DNA of 64,000 nt from PRS1 sp965250265 (GTDB lineage: Bacteria > Bacteroidota > Bacteroidia > Flavobacteriales > Flavobacteriaceae). Under the pieces are notes generated by a model. That model searched no databases and was not told where the DNA came from. It saw nothing but the letters and a program-made list of their open reading frames with translations. The translations under genes and the position numbers were made by a program. This document shows positions 16,973 through 24,610 of the stretch, one piece after another (the first letter of the stretch is position 1; each line of letters opens with the position of its first letter). The DNA lies in the NCBI GenBank assembly GCA_965250265.1, contig CBDFNO010000010.1:315494-379493 (forward strand), written 5' to 3'.

Positions 16973-18048
16973 AAAAAATATTCATTTATCTATTAGCAAT
17001 AGTATTATTCTCTTGTAAAGAAGAAAAGAAAGTTTCTGACTCTAATTCTCAAGAGTTCACTTTTGCAACTTGGGCAAATGCTGAAGGTGATTTTGATAAA
17101 ATAAAATGGGAAGCAAAACTGTCATTATATGATTCTTTAGGAATATCAGAAGTTTTAGTTAAAGGAAATCCTGAATTCTTAAACCAATTAGTGCCTTTAG
17201 CAGCTGAAAAAAATATCAAAACCCATGCATGGATGTGGACTTTAAATCGCCCTGGTGATACTATTGCTAATAAACATCCCGAATGGTATGCTGTAAATAG
17301 AGTAGGTAAAAACTCGCTAGAATATCGAGCTTATGTAGATTATTATCAGTGGTTAAGTCCGTTTCACCCAGAAGCTCGTGAGCATATTAAAAACAATGTA
17401 AGGAAGTTGACTAAAATTGATGGATTAGCCTCAATCCATTTAGATTATGTTCGATATGTTGATGTTATTCTTGGTGCTGATTTACAGCCTAAATACGGAC
17501 TCGTGCAAGACCATGAAATGCCAGAATACGATTATGGCTATCATCCAATAGCACGAAAGGGCTTTAAAACAATATTTGATAAAGATCCTCAAGATTTTGA
17601 GCATCCGGAATTAAGTACTGAATGGAGGCAATATAGATTAAATGCTGTAACAACATTAGTAAATGAACTTGTAGAAATTGCTCATGAAAGTGACCATAAA
17701 ATGACAGCTGCTGTGTTTCCATTTCCTGAAATGTCTCGGCAAATGGTAAGACAGGCATGGAATGATTGGAATCTGGATGCAGCATATCCTATGATCTATA
17801 ATAATTTTTATCGTGAGAACATCAACTGGATTGGATTTGCAACAGAGCAAGGTGTTAGAGATGTGAATTTTCCCATTTATTCTGGATTGTATGCTCCTGC
17901 ATTAAAAGACCCAAAAGACCTGGAAAAGGCTATACGACTGGCAAAAGAAAAAGGGGCGAAAGGGTTTTCAATATTTACAGCAGATAATTTAAACAAAGCC
18001 CAAAAAGAAATATTTATAAAATTGAAAGAAGAGTTTAACCATGAATAG
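16969..18048 (+). CDS. Glycoside hydrolase-like TIM-barrel lipoprotein (GHL10/DUF187-like)
   Basis: Exported lipoprotein (lipobox LFSC, Cys about 16) with a TIM-barrel resembling the GHL10/YngK group of putative glycosidases. Typical segments are EVLVKGNP, KTHAWMWTLNRPG, QWLSPFHPEAREHI and IHLDYVRYVD (about 157-166), where acidic residues at the barrel rim are expected to be catalytic. The length (359 aa) suits one domain. It overlaps the CBM9 gene by 4 bp and trpA by 8 bp. Together the CBM9 and this protein look like a binding/cleaving pair for a cell-surface or environmental glycan; the substrate is unknown. Confidence 0.82.
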   Translation: MKKIFIYLLAIVLFSCKEEKKVSDSNSQEFTFATWANAEGDFDKIKWEAKLSLYDSLGISEVLVKGNPEFLNQLVPLAAEKNIKTHAWMWTLNRPGDTIANKHPEWYAVNRVGKNSLEYRAYVDYYQWLSPFHPEAREHIKNNVRKLTKIDGLASIHLDYVRYVDVILGADLQPKYGLVQDHEMPEYDYGYHPIARKGFKTIFDKDPQDFEHPELSTEWRQYRLNAVTTLVNELVEIAHESDHKMTAAVFPFPEMSRQMVRQAWNDWNLDAAYPMIYNNFYRENINWIGFATEQGVRDVNFPIYSGLYAPALKDPKDLEKAIRLAKEKGAKGFSIFTADNLNKAQKEIFIKLKEEFNHE

Positions 18049-18805
18049 AATCAATCAGAAATTACAAGAGGATAAAAAATTACTTTCTATATACTTTACA
18101 GCTGGTTATCCTAATCTTGATGATACAGTTACAATCATTCAAAATTTAGAAAAAATTAGTGTAGATATGATTGAAATTGGATTGCCATTTAGCGATCCCT
18201 TGGCCGATGGCCCAACCATACAAGAAAGTTCTACACAAGCTCTCAAAAATGGAATGACCTCTAACCTACTTTTTGAGCAACTAAAAGATATAAGAGAAAC
18301 CGTGAATATTCCATTAATCATCATGGGTTATTTTAATCCAATATTACAATATGGTGTGGAAGCCTTTTGCGAGAAATGCCAAGAAGTTGGTGTTGACGGA
18401 TTAATTATCCCAGATTTACCAGTCGATGTTTATAACGAACAATACAAAGCTACGTTTGAAAAATATGGTTTAATCAATGTGTTTTTAATTACACCTCAAA
18501 CTTCTGTAGAGCGCATTAATTATATCGATTCTATTTCTAATGGATTTATCTATATGGTAAGTAGTGCTAGTACAACCGGAGCTAAAGTTGGTTTTGGAGA
18601 CGAACAAACCAATTACTTTAAGCGTATTGCAGATATGAAACTCAAAAATGCTCAAATTGTTGGTTTTGGTATTTCAAACAACGAAACTTATAAACAAGCT
18701 ACACAATATACAAAAGGTGCTATTATTGGTTCTGCTTTTATTAAGCATTTGAGTAATGAAAGTGTTGATACAATTGAGAAGTTTGCAAAATCAATTTTAA
18801 TTTAA
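18041..18805 (+). CDS. trpA: Tryptophan synthase alpha chain
   Basis: TIM-barrel subunit that splits indole-3-glycerol phosphate and channels indole to TrpB. The active-site motif IEIGLPFSDPLADGPTIQES (about 45-64) contains both catalytic acids (Glu about 46, Asp about 57). PDLPVD, FLITPQTS and GFGISNNE are further signatures. Length 254 aa is normal. The start codon is inside the 3' end of the glycosidase-like gene, so translation is coupled to that gene instead of to trpB. Confidence 0.96.
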   Translation: MNRINQKLQEDKKLLSIYFTAGYPNLDDTVTIIQNLEKISVDMIEIGLPFSDPLADGPTIQESSTQALKNGMTSNLLFEQLKDIRETVNIPLIIMGYFNPILQYGVEAFCEKCQEVGVDGLIIPDLPVDVYNEQYKATFEKYGLINVFLITPQTSVERINYIDSISNGFIYMVSSASTTGAKVGFGDEQTNYFKRIADMKLKNAQIVGFGISNNETYKQATQYTKGAIIGSAFIKHLSNESVDTIEKFAKSILI

Positions 18806-18851
18806 ATATATTAGTACCCAAATAGATCACTAACCAAAAAAACTAAAAATT

Positions 18852-19262
18852 ATGGAATGGTATTTAAAAGTAGTAAGAAATAATTATGCTAATTTTCAAG
18901 GCAGAGCGAGACGAAAAGAATATTGGATGTTTACATTATTCAATATTCTTATTATAATTGCTATTATTATTATATCTGGCCTTATTGCTACGGCTTTAGA
19001 CTCTCCTGGAATAATAAGTATTTATTTAATTTATGCTTTAGGTGTTTTCATTCCAGGTCTTGCAGTTGCTGTAAGAAGACTACATGACATTGGAAAAAGC
19101 GGTTGGTACTATCTCGTATCATTAATTCCTTTTATTGGTGGAATATGGCTTTTAATTTTACTTGTAACAGAAGGAGATAGAGGTTCAAACGAATATGGTC
19201 CAGACCCAAAAGGAGTCAACGACGAAGAGATAAGCGAAATTGGGAAGCCCCAAGAGGAATAA
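18852..19262 (+). CDS. DUF805 inner-membrane protein
   Basis: Integral membrane protein of the DUF805 (YhaH-like) family. It opens with MEWYLKVVRNNYANFQGRAR and RKEYWMFTLFN, typical of the family, and then has three to four hydrophobic segments (about 25-45, 52-75, 85-105). AVRRLHDIGKSGWYYLVSLI is the second family signature. The function is unknown. It sits 46 bp after trpA and 4 bp before trmL, so it may be read from the trp transcript or from its own promoter. Confidence 0.92.
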   Translation: MEWYLKVVRNNYANFQGRARRKEYWMFTLFNILIIIAIIIISGLIATALDSPGIISIYLIYALGVFIPGLAVAVRRLHDIGKSGWYYLVSLIPFIGGIWLLILLVTEGDRGSNEYGPDPKGVNDEEISEIGKPQEE

Positions 19263-19266
19263 ATAA

Positions 19267-19719
19267 ATGCTTCTAAACATTGTACTTATAGAACCTGAAA
19301 TACCAAACAATACAGGAAATATTGGAAGGTTAACTTTAGCATCAGGTTCTAATTTACATTTGGTAAAACCTTTTGGTTTTAAAATTGATGACACACGTTT
19401 AAAACGAGCAGGTTTAGATTATTGGCAACATATTAATCTCCATATTTACGAAAGTATTGAAGACTTCTTTACAAAAAATAAAAACGAAAACATGGTGTTT
19501 TTATCCAGCCATGGGACAAAAGACCATTGGTCCATAGATTTTAAAGATGATATGTTTCTGGTCTTCGGAAAAGAATCGGTTGGTTTGCCAAAATCTATAA
19601 TTGAAAAGCATCCAGATAAGTTATATAAAATTCCTTTATACAGTAAACATGTTAGAAGCCTAAATTTGGCAAACGCTGTGAGTGTTGTGGTTTATGAAGG
19701 ATTGAAAAACCTAAAATGA
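19267..19719 (+). CDS. trmL: tRNA (cytidine(34)-2'-O)-methyltransferase
   Basis: SPOUT-fold RNA 2'-O-methyltransferase that modifies the wobble base of tRNA-Leu species. Seen: NIVLIEPEIPNNTGNIGRL at the N-terminus, RAGLDYWQH, FGKESVGLPKSII and the knot-forming YSKHVRSLNLANAVSVVVYE at the C-terminus. Length 150 aa is normal. Its 3' end is also the border of a variable locus: diverged copies of the last codons occur at 24430-24522 and 27266-27416, and an accessory module begins 33 bp after the stop. Confidence 0.95.
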   Translation: MLLNIVLIEPEIPNNTGNIGRLTLASGSNLHLVKPFGFKIDDTRLKRAGLDYWQHINLHIYESIEDFFTKNKNENMVFLSSHGTKDHWSIDFKDDMFLVFGKESVGLPKSIIEKHPDKLYKIPLYSKHVRSLNLANAVSVVVYEGLKNLK

Positions 19720-19725
19720 TTTTTA

Positions 19726-19756
19726 TTGATTCTTAATTTAAAAACAACTAACTTCG
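19726..19756 (+). promoter_or_regulatory. Module promoter P1
   Basis: TTG (19726-19728), 20-bp spacer, TAACTTCG (19749-19756). The same promoter type with the same downstream TTTAAC stands before three other accessory genes. Directly after it, CGATATAG (19766-19773) and CTATATCG (19788-19795) form a hairpin in the leader. Confidence 0.7.
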
Positions 19757-19823
19757 TTTAACTATCGATATAGAACATTGAAACATACTATATCGTAGCA
19801 TTTGCTGCAAGGTAACATAAGAA

Positions 19824-22037
19824 ATGGAAGATTTATTAAAGGAATTTATATCATCCCCTACTTGGATTGGGTTTATTATACTATCCCTTTTAGGATTATT
19901 ATTTCTAGTTACCAAAGTAATAGAATTTTATCAGTCGACAATAGCACCAAATATATATAAATGGCGTTTAGAACGAAAGAAAATAATTTTTCCTTCAATA
20001 GAAAAGCTGCTCGATGTTTCGAATAAAAAACCTGAATTGTTTAGAAACACAGGTCCAAAATTTATTGATTTTAAGAAGGGTTATATTTTCGAAAGAAAGG
20101 AATTGTCTTTAATTGTAAACATTCTGTCTAAGAATAGATTTGCACATATTGAAGGTGCTCCATCATCGGGTAAAACCGTTCTCACCTGGAATTATGCGGT
20201 AAAATCACTAAAAAAATTTAAACAAATAATATATTTTGACCGTCCTAATAGTATTGATCAAAATTTTATTGACTTTTTAACTACGCCATTTGGATTAAAA
20301 AAAATGGATAATCCAAAATCCCTAATCATTATTGATGATGCACATTTAGACACAGCGGCAACTTCAAATTTCTTTTGGAATATCTATAATAATTTAAGTC
20401 AAATAAAAATAATTATCATAAGTAGACCAATAAACTTGAGTCATATCGATGAAGAACTTTCTCAATTTATTTTTACAAATTATATGGAAACGATTGAAAT
20501 TTCTGCTAATCATGCAATGATAGAAATGGTAGATTATTTCTCTCTAAATGTTTATAAGCAAAAGATTTCAAAAATCACAAGAAATAGTTTTATCAATGAA
20601 TGTGGAAACGATTTACTAATTCTTGGAAGATACTTAAAAGAATGGAATGGAAGTACAAGTATTAATTTTTCAAAACTTCATAATAAAGTTATTGATTCTA
20701 TATACCGAGACATAGAAAATCTTAAGCAAAGAAATATTGATGCTGTAAAGGTTTTATTTATTGTAGGATTGTTTTATAGATTTGAAGTTCGTGTTGAAAA
20801 AACTTTCTTGCAAAAAACTCTGAACTTAAATGTTTTACCTCTAATTACAAATGGAACTTTGAAAATTGAAAATGATTTCATTTTTTTCTATCATTCTTCC
20901 ATCGCAAAACTCTATTCCAATGCAATAAAAATAAAAAATCATAAAGATTACTCTGATATTATTAATCAGTATAAACCTTTTCCTTTAGGATTATTTAAAA
21001 CCTATATTCGGTCTAATCCTAGGAATTTTTGTGAATTAATTATAGGTATAAGAAAATCTCCTGATGTACTCAAAATGTTATTCAACACGAAAGAATTAAT
21101 GCCAAATTTTAGTTGTGGTCTTGAAAATGAGTATAATTTGAATCTAGCTGGTTGGACACTATATATATTAAAATCTATAGACAAGTCTAAATTATGGAAA
21201 CTAATAGAATCTGTAAATTTCAGAAACTCTGAAGATGAGATTTTATCTAGGACAAACGCAAGTGATATTTCTCTTTTCATACATAATCTTTATAAAATAA
21301 GTTTAACTAAAGGTGAAGAATGGTTGACATCTGCATCTACTGAAATATTATCTGAAAAAATATTCAGTTTACCACTGAAACGTCTACCTGGAACTCTTAA
21401 TAAATTAAACAAAATTTCTAAAGAAAGATTTGAGGAAATAATAAATTTAACTGATCTAAATATTTTATGTGAGAAGATTTATAATGAAGAAAACATTGAA
21501 GACTTAAGATATAGTATTTATGTCTTTGGACGTATTCTTGGTGAACGAGTTTTGGTGAAAACTAACTCAAAAAAAGACTTCGCTGGTGAATATATTACAG
21601 CTGTTACTTTTTATTGTGAAAAATTTAAAGTAACCAAGTATCTTTCCGGCCGAGGTCATAACATCCCATATTCGCATAGTGAACTACAAAAAAGAAAACA
21701 TTGGATTTGGTTAGCCAAAAACAAATCTAAAGACGGTTATATTACAATAGATGACGGTGCAGTTACTGCATTAACACAAAGAAATTCTTTATTACCAGTT
21801 GGAGTGAAGAAAGTTAATGGCTCTTTCAAAATTGGAGACATCGTTGTGATAAAAAACACTTTTGACCTTACAGTAGGATTAGGTATTATGAATTTTTCTT
21901 CAACCGAATTAAATATTGTCAAAGGGTTAAGGTCAGACGAAATTTTAAGTACAAAAAATATAACACCAAATAGAATTTGTGATAATGACCGATTAATCCG
22001 TCCTCAAAATATAGAAATAATAAAAGAGCACCTATAA
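19824..22037 (+). CDS. Membrane-anchored STAND-like P-loop ATPase with C-terminal ProB-type PUA domain
   Basis: A 737-aa protein without a name known to me. Residues about 15-38 are one transmembrane helix. A P-loop NTPase follows, with Walker A EGAPSSGKT (about 110-118) and Walker B SLIIIDDAHLD (about 166-176), then a STAND-like helical region with LIIISRPI-type sensor. The middle (about 330-600) is mostly helical. The last 120 residues (about 618-737) are a PUA domain of the glutamate 5-kinase kind: RKHWIWLA, GYITIDDGAVTAL, NSLLPVGVKKVNGSFKIGD, then NFSSTELNIVKGLRSDEI align with the ProB C-terminus, including its linker. PUA domains often bind RNA. A membrane ATPase with a sensor-like domain in an accessory hotspot suggests a defence or stress role, which is inference. 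Confidence 0.8.
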   Translation: MEDLLKEFISSPTWIGFIILSLLGLLFLVTKVIEFYQSTIAPNIYKWRLERKKIIFPSIEKLLDVSNKKPELFRNTGPKFIDFKKGYIFERKELSLIVNILSKNRFAHIEGAPSSGKTVLTWNYAVKSLKKFKQIIYFDRPNSIDQNFIDFLTTPFGLKKMDNPKSLIIIDDAHLDTAATSNFFWNIYNNLSQIKIIIISRPINLSHIDEELSQFIFTNYMETIEISANHAMIEMVDYFSLNVYKQKISKITRNSFINECGNDLLILGRYLKEWNGSTSINFSKLHNKVIDSIYRDIENLKQRNIDAVKVLFIVGLFYRFEVRVEKTFLQKTLNLNVLPLITNGTLKIENDFIFFYHSSIAKLYSNAIKIKNHKDYSDIINQYKPFPLGLFKTYIRSNPRNFCELIIGIRKSPDVLKMLFNTKELMPNFSCGLENEYNLNLAGWTLYILKSIDKSKLWKLIESVNFRNSEDEILSRTNASDISLFIHNLYKISLTKGEEWLTSASTEILSEKIFSLPLKRLPGTLNKLNKISKERFEEIINLTDLNILCEKIYNEENIEDLRYSIYVFGRILGERVLVKTNSKKDFAGEYITAVTFYCEKFKVTKYLSGRGHNIPYSHSELQKRKHWIWLAKNKSKDGYITIDDGAVTALTQRNSLLPVGVKKVNGSFKIGDIVVIKNTFDLTVGLGIMNFSSTELNIVKGLRSDEILSTKNITPNRICDNDRLIRPQNIEIIKEHL

Positions 22038-22041
22038 AACC

Positions 22042-22178
22042 CAGCAGCTTACAAAGTATATAAAAAATTGAGGTTTAAGGCTAAAACGAAAGAATAAACA
22101 CAAAATAATGATTAGTTATAAACCGAAAAGTTAGTCCTTAAAAGTCACTACTTTTCATATGCCAGACCGCTAAACGAA
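22042..22178. repeat. Module 3' element E1
   Basis: Structured element after the ATPase gene. GTATAT (22056-22061) can pair with ATATGC (22157-22162). The element ends in CAGACCGCTAAACGAA (to 22178), matching the ends of E3 and E4 (ACCGTTAAACGAA) with one or two changes. The last ten bases are the inverse complement, with one mismatch, of TTCGTTTAAC at 19753-19762 at the start of the module. Confidence 0.6.
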
Positions 22179-22189
22179 ACATCCAAAAA

Positions 22190-22267
22190 TCAATCGCTTT
22201 TTGGTCGTTTTTTAAGTATCTCTAAATACATATTCTCCACTTTCGCTCTTGCCCAAGGTGTGCGTCG
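22190..22267 (-). pseudogene. 3'-end fragment of a second VF530-family gene
   Basis: Minus-strand codons read RRTPWARAKVENMYLEILKK then RPKSD and stop. The intact gene at 25668-25901 ends RRTPWARTKVENMYLEMLKK, so this is a diverged allele kept in frame. Homology ends abruptly before the first Arg. It lies 11 bp after element E1; the intact gene lies 12 bp after E3. Confidence 0.9.
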
Positions 22268-22281
22268 TTAATATTATAAAC

Positions 22282-22310
22282 TTGACTTTAAAGAAAAACA
22301 GTTAACTTCG
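22282..22310 (+). promoter_or_regulatory. Module promoter P2
   Basis: TTG (22282-22284), 18-bp spacer, TAACTTCG (22303-22310), followed by TTAAC. It matches promoters at 19726, 24526 and 58530 but with a shorter spacer and one T fewer downstream. It precedes the DUF5995 gene. Confidence 0.65.
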
Positions 22311-22353
22311 TTAACTCCTGTAAAATGCATTTAAATTTCTTTTACCTAAACAA

Positions 22354-23112
22354 ATGGAATCAAAACAAGCCACTTCAATTAATGAGGTCATTACAATTTT
22401 AGATGAAATTATACTTGAATCTGAAAAAAACAAAGATCCTTCAGGTTACTTCGCAGCTCTGTACAGAAAGGTAACCCTAAAAGTTAAGGAAGGAATTAAA
22501 ACTGGTTATTTTGAAGATGGTGAAAGAATGGAAAAATTAGATGTAATTTTTGCCAATAGATATATTAACGCTTATTATATAAATCAAAGAAAAGGAAATA
22601 ATACACTTTCCTGGAAAAAAGCTTTTGACCTTTCTGCTAAATATTGGCCAATTGTTTTACAACATTTGCTTATTGGAATGAATGCACATATAAGTCTTGA
22701 TTTAGGGATTGCTGCAGCCCAGGTTTCAAAAAATAAAAACATAGAAGATTTAAAAGGCGACTTTAATAAAATTAATGACGTTTTATCTTCATTGGTTGTT
22801 AAAGTGGAAAATGATCTATCCAAAATTTGGCCTAACTTAAAATATATTTTAAAATTGTCTAAAAAAATTGACAACTTCCTAATTGACTTTAGTATGGGAA
22901 TAGCAAGAGATAAGGCTTGGGAATTTGCCAAAAGCATATCCAACAAATCGAATGAAGAAATTGTGAATCTAATTAAAATTAGAGATGAAAAAGTAGCTAA
23001 AAACACAAAGATTATTAACCAACCAGGGAAAATTGTAAAAATTATCTTTGTAATAATTAGAATTGGAGAACGTGGTACAATAACATCAAGAATAGATGAA
23101 TTAAAAAACTAG
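22354..23112 (+). CDS. DUF5995-family protein
   Basis: A 252-aa soluble protein of the DUF5995 family, judged by FANRYINAYYINQRKG (about 68-83), SWKKAF and the central signature QHLLIGMNAHISLDLGIAAA (about 104-123). The family has a conserved pattern of His and Asp residues in helices, which could hold a metal or be catalytic; its activity is unknown. It follows promoter P2 in the trmL-VF530 hotspot, 42 bp after the leader. No 3' element of the E type follows it, so this module looks truncated or rearranged where the next two genes lie in reverse orientation. Confidence 0.8.
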   Translation: MESKQATSINEVITILDEIILESEKNKDPSGYFAALYRKVTLKVKEGIKTGYFEDGERMEKLDVIFANRYINAYYINQRKGNNTLSWKKAFDLSAKYWPIVLQHLLIGMNAHISLDLGIAAAQVSKNKNIEDLKGDFNKINDVLSSLVVKVENDLSKIWPNLKYILKLSKKIDNFLIDFSMGIARDKAWEFAKSISNKSNEEIVNLIKIRDEKVAKNTKIINQPGKIVKIIFVIIRIGERGTITSRIDELKN

Positions 23113-23167
23113 TCTTTAATGGATATTTCTATAATTCATAAAAGCATCAAATTGTATTGATTCTCAT

Positions 23168-23749
23168 TTACCATTCTTTTAACAAACAATAATCTACTTT
23201 TTTATTTCGTTCCCAAGCTGCATTTATCCAATTCCTATAATCACTCATTACATTCATTACCTGACAACCATAAGACCAACCTCCTATTTTAGTTCCTATT
23301 TTTTTACTAAAAGGATCATAACTTACACCATGTTGATTACAGTTTTGATTGCCTTCATGCAACTCACCTTGTTCTTCACATTTTCCATCTTTATCTTTAT
23401 CTCTATAAAATTTAATCGGTGCAACTTGTCTCAAAGCCTTCATTCTACCTCTATGGTATCCTGGTTCGAATAAGTCCTTATAAAACATATTTGTTTTCCA
23501 TACTAATGCTCCTGGCAGTCCCTTTTCGGCAAAATGTTTTAAAACCGTAAGTCCAGGGTTTGTCGTGCCAGAAGTAACCATTACAAAATGTCCACCATCA
23601 AAAATGTAGAACTTATCATCAAATAGATCAGTGGCATCTTCTACCGATTGTACACCAACTAAAAGGTATTTATCTGCCATTATTTTACCGCCTACGGATT
23701 TAACTCTATCGAGTATTTGCTTATCTGTATAAGATTTTACATTAGTCAT
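23168..23749 (-). CDS. Unknown protein with SYGCQV catalytic-type motif (YkuD-like, tentative)
   Basis: A 193-aa protein without signal peptide. The C-terminal half has an HEGNQNCNQHG stretch (about 131-141) and KIGGWSYGCQVM (about 154-165, Cys162). A His upstream of a Gly-x-x-Ser-x-Gly-Cys motif is the arrangement of L,D-transpeptidase (YkuD) active sites, and similar G-x-W-S-x-GCQV motifs occur in phage and cell-wall-related proteins that I recall. DKDKDGKCE (about 117-125) may bind calcium. It is the second gene after the SLATT-like membrane protein, 126 bp downstream on the same strand. A peptidoglycan-directed effector is a possible reading, not a conclusion. Confidence 0.6.
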   Translation of the reverse strand: MTNVKSYTDKQILDRVKSVGGKIMADKYLLVGVQSVEDATDLFDDKFYIFDGGHFVMVTSGTTNPGLTVLKHFAEKGLPGALVWKTNMFYKDLFEPGYHRGRMKALRQVAPIKFYRDKDKDGKCEEQGELHEGNQNCNQHGVSYDPFSKKIGTKIGGWSYGCQVMNVMSDYRNWINAAWERNKKVDYCLLKEW

Positions 23750-23875
23750 ATTTATATAGTTTTACTTGTTTTTTTATTCTAAAATTATCAAAATTGTATA
23801 TTGTACACCATTCCTTCAATTTTAGTAGGCAATAATATAAATAAACTTGAGGTTAATCTATAAGTATCTCTCACA

Positions 23876-24370
23876 TCAAACCACATTATCTGTTTCGCTC
23901 GTGTCATCAGTGCTGGGTTTTCCAATACCAAGCATTCTTTCAAAAAATCCTTTACTCTCATTAATTACGAAACCATTTAATTTATCTACTTCCTCAATAA
24001 AATTTCGTTTATCAATGGGTGTAACCAAATACCTATCATGTTCCTTTTCCAAGTATTGTGCAGTGAGAACCATATTTTGCCAGGTGCTTCCCCATTGGAA
24101 ACTCTGAGAAAATCCGGCTACTATAGTCAATACAGCAGCCAAAATCGGAGTCCCCAATTCAAATGTAGTTTTCAATCCAAAATCAACAATTATTTTAGAT
24201 GATGTTAATGATGCAATTAATGTTACTAAAGCGCCTATAATTACAGTAAATGATCGAGTTCTTTTATACCATCTCTTATTTGCTCTACTCGCATTCCAAT
24301 AATAATTTATGGCCTTCTTATATCTCTGTTGGATGTGCTTATCCATACCATTTTCGTTTTGTATATCCAT
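23876..24370 (-). CDS. SLATT/DUF4231-like two-helix membrane protein
   Basis: A 164-aa protein with an N-terminal helical region (RYKKAINYYWNASRANKRWY, about 16-35), two membrane helices (about 43-60 and 74-92) and a helical C-terminus with WGSTWQNMVLTAQYLEKEHD. This order is that of SLATT/DUF4231 domains, predicted pore-forming effectors associated with nucleotide-sensing conflict systems. No nucleotide cyclase or SLOG sensor lies next to it; the following gene is the SYGCQV protein. Its placement in the accessory hotspot, inverted relative to its neighbours, fits a mobile defence-type gene. The function is inferred from the domain only. Confidence 0.7.
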   Translation of the reverse strand: MDIQNENGMDKHIQQRYKKAINYYWNASRANKRWYKRTRSFTVIIGALVTLIASLTSSKIIVDFGLKTTFELGTPILAAVLTIVAGFSQSFQWGSTWQNMVLTAQYLEKEHDRYLVTPIDKRNFIEEVDKLNGFVINESKGFFERMLGIGKPSTDDTSETDNVV

Positions 24371-24429
24371 TTTATTCTTAATTGATTAGTGTTTTTAATA
24401 GCATAATTATCAACAATATACAACATTAA

Positions 24430-24522
24430 TATTCCTAACCATAAAGTGAATATGTTAGAGGTCTTAATTTAGCAAATGCATTAAGTGTTATTATTTATGA
24501 AGGATTAAAGCAAATTTCTTAA
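24430..24522 (+). pseudogene. 3'-end fragment of a second trmL gene (copy A)
   Basis: From 24445 the codons read SEYVRGLNLANALSVIIYEG then LKQIS and stop, against SKHVRSLNLANAVSVVVYEG in the intact trmL. The reading frame is kept and the differences look like normal divergence, so it is an allele from another lineage rather than a decayed copy. It is followed 30 bp later by TTCGTTTAAC of the next module. Confidence 0.9.
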
Positions 24523-24525
24523 AAC

Positions 24526-24556
24526 TTGACTTTGAACAAAAAAACAGCTACCTTCG
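24526..24556 (+). promoter_or_regulatory. Module promoter P3
   Basis: TTG (24526-24528), 20-bp spacer, TACCTTCG (24549-24556), followed by TTTAACTACTGACC. The same sequence type precedes the genes at 19824, 22354 and 58665. Confidence 0.7.
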
Positions 24557-24610
24557 TTTAACTACTGACCATATCAAAACATTGGCGTTAATTATAAAAA
24601 CATACAAACA

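Larger units (their letters stand above)
22038..22353. other. Intergenic stretch built of a structured element, a gene-end fragment and a promoter
   Basis: This 316-bp gap has no gene of its own. It holds the 3' element of module 1 (22042-22178), a fragment of a second VF530 gene on the minus strand (22190-22267) and promoter P2 (22282-22310), each listed separately. Confidence 0.8.

Noticed and set aside
22584..23006. Minus-strand frame within the DUF5995 gene (140 aa)
   Set aside because: Complementary to a recognised family gene on the plus strand with promoter and leader; composition is that of an antisense shadow.
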